From Streptomyces olindensis (lineage in GTDB: Bacteria > Actinomycetota > Actinomycetes > Streptomycetales > Streptomycetaceae), in assembly GCA_000696115.1 (NCBI GenBank), contig JJOH01000019.1:579882-643881 (forward strand): 64,000 nt of DNA. Direction: 5' to 3'. Numbering within the stretch: the first letter of the stretch is position 1; each line of letters begins with the position of its first letter. The position numbers and the translations under genes are program-made. The notes beneath the pieces are model-generated. The model was not told where the DNA came from, made no database searches, and was given only the letters and a program-made list of their open reading frames with translations. This document shows positions 40,223 through 49,635 of this stretch, piece after piece.

Positions 40223-41893
40223 CTACTCCGTCTGCTCCTGGACGTCACGATGGCGGTAGTACGCGGCCTTCGACGGCGCCGGCGGCTCCTTGCCGAGGAT
40301 CAGGTCGGCGGCCTTCTCGGCGACCATCATCACCGGGGCGTAGATGTTGCCGTTGGTGACGTACGGCATCACCGACGCGTCGACGACGCGCAGGCCGTCC
40401 ACGCCGTGCACCCGCATGCTGGTGGGATCGACGACGGACATCTCGTCGGTGCCCATCTTGCAGGTGCAGGACGGGTGCAGGGCGGTCTCGCCGTCCTTGG
40501 CGACCCAGGCGAGGATCTCCTCGTCGGTCTCCACCGACGGACCGGGTGAGATCTCCCCGTCGTTGTAGGGGGCGAGCGCGGGCTGGTTGAGGATCCTGCG
40601 CGCGACCCTGATCGCCTCGACCCACTCGCGGCGGTCCTGTTCGGTGGAGAGGTAGTTGAAGCGCAGCGCCGGGTGCTCGCGCGGGTCCCTGCTCTTGATC
40701 TTCACGGAGCCGATGGCGTCGGAGTACATGGGTCCGACGTGCACCTGGTAGCCGTGGCCGCCGGCGGGCACGGAGCCGTCGTAGCGGACCGCGATGGGCA
40801 GGAAGTGGAACATCAGGTTGGGGTAGTCCACGTCCTCGTTGCTGCGGGCGAAGCCGCCGGCCTCGAAGTGGTTGGTCGCGGCCGGGCCCTTCCTGAACAG
40901 CCACTGCAGACCGATGAAGGGGGCCCGCCACTTCGCCAGGTACGGCTGCATGGAGACGGGCTGCTTGCAGGCGTACTGGATGTACACCTCCAGGTGGTCC
41001 TGCAGGTTCTCGCCGACGCCCGGCAGGTCGTGGACGACGTCGATGCCGAGGGCGCGCAGCTCCCCGGCGTTGCCGACGCCGGACAGCTGGAGCAACTGCG
41101 GGGAGTTGATGGCGCCGCCGCACAGGATGACCTCCTTGGCGCGGACCTGCTGGAGGGCGCCCCGGCCGCGCTGGTACTCGACTCCGACCGCGCGCTTGCC
41201 CTCGAAGAGGACGCGGGTGACGAGACAGCGGGTCCTGACGGTGAGGTTGGGCCGCTTCATCGCGGGCTTGAGGTACGCCTTCGAGGCCGACAGCCGGCGT
41301 CCGCGATGGACATTCCGGTCGAACTTGGCGAAACCTTCCTGCCGGTAGCCGTTGACGTCGTCCGTGGGCGCGTAGCCCGCCTCCTCGGTGGCCTTGAGGA
41401 AGGCGTCGAAGAGGGGGTTGGACGCCGGGCCGCGTTCGAGGACGAGAGGGCCGTCGTGGCCACGGAACTCGTCGTCGGGGTCGGCCGCGAGGCAGTTCTC
41501 CATGCGCCGGAAGTACGGCAGGCAGTGCGCGTAGTCCCAGGTCTCCATGCCGGGGTCGGCCGCCCAGCGCTCGTAGTCCATGGGGTTGCCGCGCTGGAAG
41601 ATCATGCCGTTGATGCTGCTGGAGCCGCCCAGCACCTTGCCGCGCGCGTGGTAGACGCGCCGGCCGCCCATGTGGGGCTCGGGCTCGGACTCGTACTTCC
41701 AGTCGTAGAAACGGCTGCCGATCGGGTAGGTCAGCGCCGCGGGCATGTGGATGAAGACGTCCCACGGGTAGTCCGGCCGGCCCGCCTCCACTACCAGTAC
41801 CCGGTTGGCCGGGTCGGCGGAGAGCCGGTTCGCCAGCGCACTGCCGGCCGAACCGCCACCGACGATGACGAAGTCGTACTGCAGGGGAGCCAT
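40223..41893 (-). CDS. betA: Choline dehydrogenase (GMC oxidoreductase)
   Basis: 556 residues, standard BetA length. FAD motif [38 protein letters not shown] signature [15 protein letters not shown], and catalytic His/Asn region [10 protein letters not shown] with [20 protein letters not shown]. It oxidises choline to betaine aldehyde, possibly on to betaine. ATG at 41893 has GAGG 4 bases upstream. It is divergent from iclR copy 2, coupled to a metF-like gene, and preceded by TTGCGAACAACGCAA. Confidence 0.93.
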   Translation of the reverse strand: MAPLQYDFVIVGGGSAGSALANRLSADPANRVLVVEAGRPDYPWDVFIHMPAALTYPIGSRFYDWKYESEPEPHMGGRRVYHARGKVLGGSSSINGMIFQRGNPMDYERWAADPGMETWDYAHCLPYFRRMENCLAADPDDEFRGHDGPLVLERGPASNPLFDAFLKATEEAGYAPTDDVNGYRQEGFAKFDRNVHRGRRLSASKAYLKPAMKRPNLTVRTRCLVTRVLFEGKRAVGVEYQRGRGALQQVRAKEVILCGGAINSPQLLQLSGVGNAGELRALGIDVVHDLPGVGENLQDHLEVYIQYACKQPVSMQPYLAKWRAPFIGLQWLFRKGPAATNHFEAGGFARSNEDVDYPNLMFHFLPIAVRYDGSVPAGGHGYQVHVGPMYSDAIGSVKIKSRDPREHPALRFNYLSTEQDRREWVEAIRVARRILNQPALAPYNDGEISPGPSVETDEEILAWVAKDGETALHPSCTCKMGTDEMSVVDPTSMRVHGVDGLRVVDASVMPYVTNGNIYAPVMMVAEKAADLILGKEPPAPSKAAYYRHRDVQEQTE

Positions 41894-41962
41894 GGTGCCT
41901 CGTCTCGCTCGCGCCGTAGATGTGCGAGGCATGCTAGACCTGGTCCCGCTATGCGCACCAGG

Positions 41963-42051
41963 TTGCGAACAACGCAACTTGCCGAGCATCGTTTCGGCAG
42001 CGTTACTTGCAGGTGTGTTGTTTACTGCGCGTATAGTTTTACTGTGAGCAA
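41963..42051. promoter_or_regulatory. Divergent betA/iclR control region
   Basis: TTGCGAACAACGCAA (41963-41977) is a perfect TTGCG-N5-CGCAA operator on the betA side. On the iclR side, TTGCAG (42007-42012), 19 bases and TATAGT (42032-42037) place the transcript start about 42044, the first base of the GTG, so the mRNA is probably leaderless; TTTTACTGTGAGCAA (42037-42051) covers the start. Confidence 0.7.
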
Positions 42052-42841
42052 CTACAGCCCTGACACAGAAGCGTCGAATTCGCACGCCGGCGGCGTGCAG
42101 TCGGTGGACCGCGCCATCAGCGTTCTGGAGATCCTCGCTCAGCGTGGCGAGGCGGGGGTCAGCGAGGTGGCGGGCGAGATCGACGTCCACAAGTCCACCG
42201 CCTTCCGTCTGCTCGGCGCCCTGGAGGCGCGCGGTCTGGTGGAGCAGGCCGGCGAGCGCGGGAAGTACCGGCTCGGCTTCGGCATCGTGCGCCTGGCCGG
42301 CGCGGTCACGGGCCGTATCGACATCACCCAGCAGGGCCGTCCGGTCTGCGAGCGTCTCGCCGAGGAGATCGGCGAGACGGTCAACATCGCCGTCATGCAG
42401 GAGCACTACGCGATCAACCTGTACCAGGTGCGCGGCCCGGGCGCGGTCACCGCGCACAACTGGGTCGGCCAGCTGACCCCGCTGCACGCCACGTCCAGCG
42501 GCAAGATCCTGCTGGCCCACATGCCCGCGAAGGAGCGCGCCGCGCTGCTGGCCGCCGCCGGGATGAAGAAGGTCACCCCGCGGACCATCACCGCGAAGAC
42601 GAAGCTGGAGAAGAACCTCGCCGAGGCCCGCGAGCGCGGCTACGCATGGACGCTGGAGGAGCTGGAGATCGGCCTGCACGCCATGGCCGCGCCGGTTCGC
42701 AACCGGGACGGCGAGGTCATCGCGGCGCTCAGCGCCTCCGGACCCGCGTACCGGTTCACCGAGGAGCGTCTGCACGAGCTGGCCCCGGTGCTGCTCAAGG
42801 GCGCCGAGGAGATCAGCCACCGGATGGGCTACCTGGGCTGA
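42044..42841 (+). CDS. IclR family transcriptional regulator, copy 2
   Basis: 265 residues. [23 protein letters not shown], effector domain with [14 protein letters not shown] and [16 protein letters not shown]. About 80 percent identical to copy 1 at 23905-24702; the HTH region is almost the same, so both probably bind the same sites. The GTG at 42044 matches the copy 1 start (SNY residues) and the predicted transcript start; there is no ribosome-binding site. Divergent from betA and convergent with the Rieske oxygenase gene 12 bases away. Confidence 0.92.
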   Translation: MSNYSPDTEASNSHAGGVQSVDRAISVLEILAQRGEAGVSEVAGEIDVHKSTAFRLLGALEARGLVEQAGERGKYRLGFGIVRLAGAVTGRIDITQQGRPVCERLAEEIGETVNIAVMQEHYAINLYQVRGPGAVTAHNWVGQLTPLHATSSGKILLAHMPAKERAALLAAAGMKKVTPRTITAKTKLEKNLAEARERGYAWTLEELEIGLHAMAAPVRNRDGEVIAALSASGPAYRFTEERLHELAPVLLKGAEEISHRMGYLG

Positions 42842-42853
42842 GTCCCGGCCGAG

Positions 42854-43984
42854 TCACCCCTGAGGGGTGCCCAGGCGCTCGTTCACCCAGTCGTGGAAGG
42901 CGCCGATGTGGTGCTCGCTGGGCACCAGCACGCCGCCCTTGGCGTACATCCGGGAGCCCATTCCGGGCTGTGTGCGTTCGCAGGCGTCGAAGTCCTGTTG
43001 ATTGACCCGGTGGAACAGTTCCACGGACCGGCTGACGTCCTTGCCGCTCTCGACGACGTGCGGCAGGTACAGCCAGTCGCACTCGACGACCGTGCGGTCC
43101 ACGGACACCGGATACATCCGGTGGAAGATCACGTGGTCGGGCACCAGATTGATGAACACCTGGGGCTTGACGGTGATCGCGTAGTAGCGGCGGTCCTGGT
43201 CCTCGGCGACGCCGGGAATGCGGTCCAGGCCCTCGGAGCCGTCGACGGTGAAGCCCTGGACCTCCTCGCCGAACTCGGCGCCGTGGCCGACGTAGTACTG
43301 GGCGGCGTAACCGTCCGCGAACTCCGGCAGCACCTCGGTGAGTTCGGGGTGGATCGTGGCGCAGTGGTAGCACTCCATGAAGTTCTCGATGATGAGCTTC
43401 CAGTTCGCCTTCACGTCGTAGACGATCCGCTTGCCGACGGAGAGGTCCTCGATGCCGTAGCGCTCGATCGACTCGACGTCGCCGAGGCGGGCGACGATCT
43501 CGCCGATGACCTCCTTCTCGAAGGAGGGCGGGTTCTCCGCGAGGCAGACCCAGACGTAGCCGAGCCATTCGCGCACGGCCACGCTCGCCAGGCCGTACTC
43601 GGTGCGGCCGATGTCGGGCATCTTGGTGAGGTTGGGCGCCGCGACGAGCTTGCCGTCCAGGCCGTACGTCCAGGCGTGGTACGGGCACTGGAAGGCCCGC
43701 TTGACCTCACCGGTCTCCTCGGTGCAGAGCTTGGCACCGCGGTGCCGGCACACGTTGAAGTACGCCCGGACGCTGTGGTCCCTCGCCCGGGTGACGAGGA
43801 TGCTCTCGCGGCCCACGTCGACGGTGCGGAAGGCACCGGGCTTCGCCAGCTCGGAGGCACGCGCCACGCAGAACCACATGGTCTCGAATATGCGCTCCTG
43901 CTCCTGGGCGAAGATCCCCGGGTCCGTGTAGGAGGAGCCGGGGAGGGTGGCGATCAGACTGTCCGGCAGGCTGGTCGAGGTCAC
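42854..43984 (-). CDS. Rieske non-heme iron oxygenase, glycine betaine demethylase-type alpha subunit (GbcA-like)
   Basis: 376 residues. The Rieske cluster ligands are CRHRGAKLC and CPYHAWTYGLDG; the mononuclear iron site is ANWKLIIENFMECYHCATIH. The arrangement matches oxygenases acting on quaternary amines (glycine betaine, stachydrine, carnitine). Context favours glycine betaine to dimethylglycine with release of formaldehyde. GTG at 43984 is chosen because GAGGAG lies 6 bases upstream; ATGs at 44008 and 44023 lack one. Last gene of the ferredoxin-reductase-oxygenase operon. Confidence 0.9.
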   Translation of the reverse strand: MTSTSLPDSLIATLPGSSYTDPGIFAQEQERIFETMWFCVARASELAKPGAFRTVDVGRESILVTRARDHSVRAYFNVCRHRGAKLCTEETGEVKRAFQCPYHAWTYGLDGKLVAAPNLTKMPDIGRTEYGLASVAVREWLGYVWVCLAENPPSFEKEVIGEIVARLGDVESIERYGIEDLSVGKRIVYDVKANWKLIIENFMECYHCATIHPELTEVLPEFADGYAAQYYVGHGAEFGEEVQGFTVDGSEGLDRIPGVAEDQDRRYYAITVKPQVFINLVPDHVIFHRMYPVSVDRTVVECDWLYLPHVVESGKDVSRSVELFHRVNQQDFDACERTQPGMGSRMYAKGGVLVPSEHHIGAFHDWVNERLGTPQG

Positions 43985-44036
43985 GTTGCACTCCTCGGAA
44001 GACGTCATGGAGGGGTCGTTCACGCGCCGAGAACAG

Positions 44037-45200
44037 TCAGGACGCGGCGGCGGCGAGTTGCTTGCGCCAGCGCATGAACAGCCGCGGCTGGTTCATGCCG
44101 AGCACGGCGACCGGGTCCCCGGCCCGCCGGTAGACGGCCAGGACATCGCGGTCGTCCGCGGTGCCCGCCTCGATGGTCACGCTGTCGGCGCCGGTCGCGT
44201 GACCGGCGAACTGGATCTTGACGCCGTACTGGTCGGACCAGAAGTACGGCGGCCGGGGCGCCCCCGGTTCCACCGCACCCCCCGCCAGCAGCGTGGCGAC
44301 GGCTGCGTCGGGGCGCTCGCGCGCGCCCGTCCAGTGCTCGACGCGTCGGTGCAGGCCCGTGCGCGGGTCGTACCAGTTGGCACAGTCACCGACCGCGACC
44401 ACGCCGGCCAGGGAGGTACGGCCGTCGGCGCCGCACTTGACGCCGTCGTCGAGAGCGATGCCGGAGCCTGCCAGCCACTCGACGTTGGGGCGGGCACCCA
44501 CGCCGACCACCACGATGTCGGCGGGGACGCTGCGGCCGTCCTCCAGCAGGACGGCGTCGACACGCCGCTCCCCGCTCAGTCCCTTGACGCCCGCACCGCA
44601 CTCCAGTCGTACGCCGTGGTCGGCGTGGAGGGCGGAGACGATGGCCCCCATGGCCTCGCCCAGCGGTCCGGCGAGCGGCGTCCGAGCGGCCTCGACGACG
44701 GTCACGTCCAGTCCGAGGGAGGACGCGGTGGAGGCGACCTCGGCTCCGATGAAGCCTCCGCCGATCACCACCAGGCGTCCACCGCGGAGCAGTTCGTCCC
44801 GCAGGGCGCGGGCGTCGTCCAGGGTGCGCAGCGTGTGCACGCCGGCCAGGCCCTCGGAGCCGGGGAGCGTGCGTGCCGCGGCACCCGTCGCGATGACGAC
44901 CCCGTCGGCCTGCACCTCCCGCCCGTCACCCAGCCGGACGGCACGCCGCGCGTGGTCGAGTCCCGTGGCGCGGACGCCGAGCAGCCAATCCGCCCCGAGG
45001 TCCTCGTCGTCCGTCTCCAGCGCGAGTTCGGCTTCGCCCAGCGTGCCGACCAGGAACTCCTTGGACAGCGGGGGCCGGTCGTACGGGCGGTGGAGTTCGT
45101 CGCCGATGACGACGAGCCGGCCGTCGTAGCCCCGCTTGCGCAGGGAGCGCGCCGCCGACAGGCCGGCCAGCGAGGCGCCGACCACGGCGACCGTCCTCAC
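44037..45200 (-). CDS. FAD/NAD(P)-dependent ferredoxin reductase, copy 2
   Basis: 387 residues. FAD motif [32 protein letters not shown] motif [14 protein letters not shown] and VAVGDCANWYDP, as in reductases of Rieske dioxygenase systems. GTG at 45200 has GGAGG 6 bases upstream and overlaps the ferredoxin stop (GTGA). It should move electrons from NAD(P)H to the neighbouring Rieske ferredoxin and on to the oxygenase. Paralogue of 20236-21417. Confidence 0.92.
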   Translation of the reverse strand: MRTVAVVGASLAGLSAARSLRKRGYDGRLVVIGDELHRPYDRPPLSKEFLVGTLGEAELALETDDEDLGADWLLGVRATGLDHARRAVRLGDGREVQADGVVIATGAAARTLPGSEGLAGVHTLRTLDDARALRDELLRGGRLVVIGGGFIGAEVASTASSLGLDVTVVEAARTPLAGPLGEAMGAIVSALHADHGVRLECGAGVKGLSGERRVDAVLLEDGRSVPADIVVVGVGARPNVEWLAGSGIALDDGVKCGADGRTSLAGVVAVGDCANWYDPRTGLHRRVEHWTGARERPDAAVATLLAGGAVEPGAPRPPYFWSDQYGVKIQFAGHATGADSVTIEAGTADDRDVLAVYRRAGDPVAVLGMNQPRLFMRWRKQLAAAAS

Positions 45201-45559
45201 GCGGGACCTCCGGCGAGCCGGGCCGCGATGCAGGGCGGCAGGTTGGGCGCGTCCGTGGACAGCCGGACGTAGATCATGCCGGCCTCGACGAAGACCTCGT
45301 GCGTCCGGACCGGAAGCTTGGCCGGCGGGGCGTCGACCGCACCGGTCCGCAGGTCGAACTTCGAAGCATGCAGCGGGCATTCCACCTCGCAGCCCTCCAG
45401 CCAGCCGTCGGCGAGCGACGCGTCCTGGTGGGTGCAGGTGTCGTCGATGGCGAAGAGTTCGCCGTCGTCGGTGTGGAACACCGAGACCGGCGGATCGATG
45501 TCGAGCCGGTGGGCCTCGCCCCGGGGGAGATCCTCGAGACGGCACGCGGGAATCATCAT
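45197..45559 (-). CDS. Rieske [2Fe-2S] ferredoxin
   Basis: 120 residues. Cluster ligands CTHQDASL and CPLHASKFDL (CxH...CxxH) are in the usual order for small bacterial Rieske ferredoxins such as BphF/NirD-like proteins. Two ATGs open the frame behind GAGG. It is the first gene of the demethylase operon, directly after the TTGCG operators, and links the reductase to the terminal oxygenase. Confidence 0.93.
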   Translation of the reverse strand: MMIPACRLEDLPRGEAHRLDIDPPVSVFHTDDGELFAIDDTCTHQDASLADGWLEGCEVECPLHASKFDLRTGAVDAPPAKLPVRTHEVFVEAGMIYVRLSTDAPNLPPCIAARLAGGPA

Positions 45560-45568
45560 GACACCTCG

Positions 45569-45635
45569 GTGCGTATAACGAAACGGATTGCGGTAAGCGC
45601 AACATCAGTCTGGGGTTGCCCAGAACCCTTGTCAA
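45569..45635 (-). promoter_or_regulatory. Promoter and operators of the Rieske demethylase operon
   Basis: Minus-strand TTGACA (45635-45630), then TTGCGCTTACCGCAA (45602-45588) and TTTCGTTATACGCAC (45583-45569), 10 bases before the first ATG. Confidence 0.78.
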
Positions 45636-45705
45636 GGCATTCAGAGGCCGCTCTGGGCGGTTCCTTTTGTTGCGTCAGACAAAACTCAACTCACATACAA
45701 CAACA

Positions 45706-45750
45706 GCCCGTCCCATCGGATCGCGATCGCCGCGAGCCGATGGGACGGGC
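45706..45750. terminator. Terminator after the mscR-hydrolase operon
   Basis: GCCCGTCCCATCGG/CCGATGGGACGGGC, a perfect 14-bp stem with a 17-base loop that has its own CGCG fold, followed on the minus strand by a T-rich run (TGTTGTTGTATG). Confidence 0.8.
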
Positions 45751-45772
45751 CTGCGTGGGACCCCCGAGGGCG

Positions 45773-46402
45773 TCAGAAGCCGCGGTCGATCCACTCCTGG
45801 AGGTGCGGGGCCTCGGCGCCGACGGTGGTCGTGTCCCCGTGTCCGGTGTGCACGACGGTCTCTTCGGGCAGCGTCAGCAGCCGGTCCCGGATCGATTCCA
45901 CGATGGTCGGGAAATGGCTGTACGACCGCCCTGTGGCCCCTGGCCCGCCGGCGAACAGCGTGTCGCCGCTGAAGAGCGCGCCGAGGGCCGGCGCGTACAG
46001 GCAGACCGCCCCGGGGGCGTGGCCGGGCGTGTGCAGCACGGTCAGCTCGATCCCGGCGACCGAGAGGCCCTGGCCGTCGGTCAGTTCGGCGTCCGGCGCC
46101 CTGTCGGGGTGGGTCTGTTTCCACAGCGGCAGATCGTCCGGATGGAGGAGGACCGGGGCGCCGGTGCGCGCCGCGAGTTCGGGGGCGGCGTCGATGTGGT
46201 CGTTGTGGGCGTGGGTGCACACGATCGCGGCCAGACGCCGGTCGCCGACGGCCTCGGCGATGGTGCCTGCGTCGTGGGCGGCGTCGATGACGATCGCCTC
46301 GGTGTCGTCGCCGACGATCCAGACGTTGTTGTCGACGTCCCAGGTGCCACCGTCGAGGGTGAACTGCCCCGAGGTGACCAGGCGGTCGATGCGGGCGGCC
46401 AT
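45773..46402 (-). CDS. Metallo-beta-lactamase-fold hydrolase, probable S-formylmycothiol/thioester hydrolase
   Basis: 209 residues. Metal ligands: THAHNDHIDA (HxHxDH), HTPGHAPG, FSGDTLF and HTGHGD. The family includes glyoxalase II-type thioesterases. Its ATG overlaps the stop of mscR copy 2 (TGATG). MBL-fold genes are commonly paired with mscR in actinobacteria, so hydrolysis of the formyl-mycothiol product to formate and mycothiol is the likely role. The fold is certain; the substrate is inferred. Confidence 0.87.
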   Translation of the reverse strand: MAARIDRLVTSGQFTLDGGTWDVDNNVWIVGDDTEAIVIDAAHDAGTIAEAVGDRRLAAIVCTHAHNDHIDAAPELAARTGAPVLLHPDDLPLWKQTHPDRAPDAELTDGQGLSVAGIELTVLHTPGHAPGAVCLYAPALGALFSGDTLFAGGPGATGRSYSHFPTIVESIRDRLLTLPEETVVHTGHGDTTTVGAEAPHLQEWIDRGF

Positions 46403-47487
46403 CAGAGGACCACCACCGAGCGCAGGACGTCACCGTGGTGCATGCGCTCGAAGGCCTTCTCGACCTCGTCCAGTGCGATGGTCTCGGTGACGAAGGCGTC
46501 CAGGTCCAGCCGGCCCTGCAGATACAGGTCGATGAGCATCGGGAAGTCCCTGCTCGGCAGGCAGTCGCCGTACCAGGACGACTTCAGGGCACCGCCGCGG
46601 CCGAAGACGTCCAGCAGCGGCAGTTCGAGCTTCATCTCCGGGGTGGGCACACCGACCAGGACGACCGTACCGGCCAGGTCGCGGGCGTAGAAGGCCTGCT
46701 TGTACGTCTCCGGGCGGCCGACCGCCTCGATCACCACGTCGGCGCCGAAGCCGCCGGTCAGCTCGCGGATCGCCTCGACCGCGTCGGTCTCCTTGGAGTT
46801 GACGGTGTGGGTCGCGCCCAGCTTCGCGGCCGTCTCCAGCTTGCGGTCGTCGATGTCGACCGCGATGACCTTCGCCGCACCCGCCAGGTTCGCCCCCGCG
46901 ATCGCCGCGGCCCCGACACCACCGCAGCCGATGACGGCGACCGAGTCGCCCCGTCCGACGTTCCCGGTGTTGATGGCCGCGCCGATGCCCGCCATCACTC
47001 CGCATCCCAGCAGACCGGCGGCGGCCGCCGACGCGGTCGGGTCGACCTTGGTGCACTGCCCGGCGGCGACCAGCGTCTTCTCCGCGAACGCGCCGATGCC
47101 CAGGGCCGGGGACAGCTCGGTGCCGTCGGTCAGAGTCATCTTCTGCTTCGCGTTGTGGGTGGCGAAGCAGTACCACGGCCGTCCGCGCAGACAGGCCCGG
47201 CACTGCCCGCACACGGCACGCCAGTTGAGGATGACGAAGTCGCCGGGCGCGAGGTCGGTGACGCCCTCCCCCACCGACTCCACGACACCCGCGGCCTCGT
47301 GGCCCAGCAGGAACGGGAAGTCGTCGTTGATGCCGCCCTCGCGATAGTGCAGATCGGTGTGGCACACCCCGCAGGCCTCGATCTTCACCAGCGCCTCACC
47401 GGGGCCCGGGTCGGGCACGATGATCGTTTCCAGGCTGACGGGGGCGCCCTTGCCCCGCGCGACGACAGCACGGACCTGGTGCGTCAT
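46402..47487 (-). CDS. mscR: S-(hydroxymethyl)mycothiol dehydrogenase, copy 2
   Basis: 361 residues, the normal MscR length. Zinc ligands [21 protein letters not shown] and [15 protein letters not shown]; Rossmann motif [14 protein letters not shown] at 47487 has GGAG 5 bases upstream; a GTG two codons earlier is possible. It is coupled to the MBL-fold hydrolase and has the regulon operators upstream. Close paralogue of 21475-22626. It oxidises formaldehyde released by the Rieske demethylase as its mycothiol adduct. Confidence 0.93.
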   Translation of the reverse strand: MTHQVRAVVARGKGAPVSLETIIVPDPGPGEALVKIEACGVCHTDLHYREGGINDDFPFLLGHEAAGVVESVGEGVTDLAPGDFVILNWRAVCGQCRACLRGRPWYCFATHNAKQKMTLTDGTELSPALGIGAFAEKTLVAAGQCTKVDPTASAAAAGLLGCGVMAGIGAAINTGNVGRGDSVAVIGCGGVGAAAIAGANLAGAAKVIAVDIDDRKLETAAKLGATHTVNSKETDAVEAIRELTGGFGADVVIEAVGRPETYKQAFYARDLAGTVVLVGVPTPEMKLELPLLDVFGRGGALKSSWYGDCLPSRDFPMLIDLYLQGRLDLDAFVTETIALDEVEKAFERMHHGDVLRSVVVL

Positions 47488-47522
47488 GGCCACTCCTCGA
47501 CTGATGGAGACTCGAACAGGAT

Positions 47523-47589
47523 GTTGCTTATTACGGCACGCATCTCACTTGTCGCAACACAGCATGATTGAGGGCCGAGCGGGGGTCAA
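47523..47589 (-). promoter_or_regulatory. Promoter and operators of mscR copy 2
   Basis: Minus-strand TTGACC (47589-47584) followed by GTTGCGACAAGTGAG (47559-47545) and a site at 47538-47523 (GTGCCGTAATAAGCAA), degenerate forms of the TTGCG repeat. Confidence 0.65.
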
Positions 47590-47642
47590 GGAGCGCGACG
47601 AGGTTCCCTCAGCGGGGCGGATCGTGGCCGGAACAGCGGGAA

Positions 47643-47693
47643 CGCCCGGCGGGGCCGTGGCGGACCAGGTCCGTGCCACGACCCCGCCGGGCG
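47643..47693. terminator. Terminator after the BCCT transporter gene
   Basis: CGCCCGGCGGGGCCGTGGC pairs with GCCACGACCCCGCCGGGCG over 19 bp with one mismatch and a 13-base loop, 16 bases past the transporter stop. Confidence 0.8.
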
Positions 47694-47708
47694 AGGGGAC
47701 TTGCGGGC

Positions 47709-49472
47709 TCAGCGAGCGGACGCGGAGGGGGACTGCGTCGCTGGCGGGGACTTCTGGGACGGCGGCGCGGCTTCCGTGGTCTCGTTGCACGCGACGGGGC
47801 CGATGCGCAGCTCGAAATCGCCGTCGTACTTCTCGTGGCCGGTGATGACGGCAGTTTCGATGGCTTCCTTGCCGATGCGCCCGCGGATGATGAGCGGGTC
47901 CTGGCGCAGATCGCGGGTGAGCGCGACACACAGGCCGACCATGACCAGGGTGAAGGGCGCCGCCGCGAGGATGGTGAGGTTCTGCAGTCCGGTGAGTGCG
48001 TCCCCCTTGCCACCGCCGATGAGCAGCATGATCGCGGCGACCGCCCCGGTCAGCACCCCCCAGAACACCACGATGCCCCGGGTCGGTTCCAGGGATCCGC
48101 GCTGCGAGAGCGTGCCCATCACGATCGAGGCGGCGTCGGCGCCGGAGACGAAGAAGATCCCGACGAGGACCATCACCACCACGCTCGTCACCGTGGCGAC
48201 CGGGTACTGCTGGAGCACGTCGAAGAGCTGGCCCTGGGCGGTCGAGGCGCCGTCGAGGCGCTTCTCGTCCTGGAGGTGCATCGCAGAGCCGCCGAAGACG
48301 GCGAACCACATCAGGCTGACGGTGCTCGGCACCAGGATGACCCCGCCCACGAACTGCCGGATGGTCCGGCCGCGGCTGATGCGCGCGATGAACATGCCGA
48401 CGAACGGCGTCCAGGAGATCCACCAGGCCCAGTAGAAGACCGTCCAGCCGGCCAGCCAGTCCGCCACGCCCTCGCCGCTGGACGCCTCGGTACGCCCCGC
48501 CATCTGGGTCAGGTCGCCGAAGAAGGCGCCGAGGGAGGTGGGCAGCAGGTCGAGGATGAAGATGGTCGGCCCGACGAGGAACACGAAGACGGCGAGCGAC
48601 ACCGCCAGCACCATGTTGATGTTGGACAGCCACTGGATGCCCTTGGCGATCCCGGACACGGCCGAGGCGACGAACGCGACGGTCAGCACCGCGATCACGG
48701 CGACCAGCAGACCGGTGCCGGCGGATCCCATCCAGCCCAGTCCGGTGAAGCCGCTGCCGATCTGCAGGGCGCCGAGCCCGAGGGAGGCCGCGGAGCCGAA
48801 GAGGGTGGCGAAGATGGCGAGGATGTCGATGATCCGGCCACCCCAGCCGTTCGCCCGCCGCTCGCCGATGAGCGGGGTGAACACGGCGCTGATCAGCTGT
48901 CGGCGGCCGCGCCGGAAGGTGCTGTAGGCGATCGCCAGGCCCACCACCGCGTACATCGCCCACGGGTGCAGCGTCCAGTGGAAGAGAGTGGTGGCCATGG
49001 CGGTCTCCATGGCCTCGTTGGCGTCGGCCGGGTCGGTGCCCGGCGGTGGCGTGACGAAGTGGGACAGCGGCTCGCTCACGCCGTAGAACATCAGGCCTAT
49101 GCCCATGCCCGCGCTGAACATCATGGCGATCCACGAGACCGTGCGGAACTCGGGCTCCTCACCCTCCGCTCCCAGGGTGATCCGCCCGTAACGGCTGACC
49201 GCCAGCCAGAGGGCGAAGACCACGAAGCCCGAGGCGGCGAGGACGAAGGCCCAGCCGCCGTTGCGGATGGTTCCGTCCAGCAGCCTCCCCGACACGCTCT
49301 CCAGTGTGTCGGTCGCGGTGGCTCCCCACACGACGAAGGCCAGGGTGAGGGCCGCGGCGACGCCGAAGACGATCAGATCGGTCCGAGGGCCGGTGGACGC
49401 GGCCGGGCTGCCCGGCAGATCCGCTTCGACGGGACTACTGCGGCCATCATCCCTTTCGCGGGTTCTGTTCAT
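47709..49472 (-). CDS. BCCT family betaine/choline/carnitine transporter
   Basis: 587 residues, about 12 membrane segments. Signatures MFSAGMGIGLMFYGVSEPL and FYWAWWISWTPFVGMFIARI (aromatic substrate box) are diagnostic of BetP/OpuD/BetT. A hydrophilic C-terminal tail of about 70 residues ends in SPPATQSPSASAR. It imports a quaternary amine using an ion gradient; choline versus betaine is undecided. ATG at 49472 has AGGA 7 bases upstream. It is monocistronic, between a regulon promoter and a strong terminator. Confidence 0.94.
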   Translation of the reverse strand: MNRTRERDDGRSSPVEADLPGSPAASTGPRTDLIVFGVAAALTLAFVVWGATATDTLESVSGRLLDGTIRNGGWAFVLAASGFVVFALWLAVSRYGRITLGAEGEEPEFRTVSWIAMMFSAGMGIGLMFYGVSEPLSHFVTPPPGTDPADANEAMETAMATTLFHWTLHPWAMYAVVGLAIAYSTFRRGRRQLISAVFTPLIGERRANGWGGRIIDILAIFATLFGSAASLGLGALQIGSGFTGLGWMGSAGTGLLVAVIAVLTVAFVASAVSGIAKGIQWLSNINMVLAVSLAVFVFLVGPTIFILDLLPTSLGAFFGDLTQMAGRTEASSGEGVADWLAGWTVFYWAWWISWTPFVGMFIARISRGRTIRQFVGGVILVPSTVSLMWFAVFGGSAMHLQDEKRLDGASTAQGQLFDVLQQYPVATVTSVVVMVLVGIFFVSGADAASIVMGTLSQRGSLEPTRGIVVFWGVLTGAVAAIMLLIGGGKGDALTGLQNLTILAAAPFTLVMVGLCVALTRDLRQDPLIIRGRIGKEAIETAVITGHEKYDGDFELRIGPVACNETTEAAPPSQKSPPATQSPSASAR

Positions 49473-49557
49473 CGGCTGGTCCTTTCCACAGACGGCAGTG
49501 GTGGTGGAGTCCTGGTCGCGGAAGAAGGTCAGGCGGAGCGGTCACCGTGACGCGTCG

Positions 49558-49635
49558 TTGCGCATAACCGTTGCGGATAATGCATAAGGCTTCACTATGA
49601 GCAACAACCATCCGAGGCCCGGAGAGGGCTGTCAA
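49558..49635 (-). promoter_or_regulatory. Promoter and operators of the BCCT gene
   Basis: Minus-strand TTGACA (49635-49630), then GTTGCTCATAGTGAA (49605-49591), ATGCATTATCCGCAA (49585-49571) and AACGGTTATGCGCAA (49572-49558): three adjacent TTGCG-type sites. The -35 box contains the stop codon of the upstream oxidoreductase gene. Confidence 0.72.
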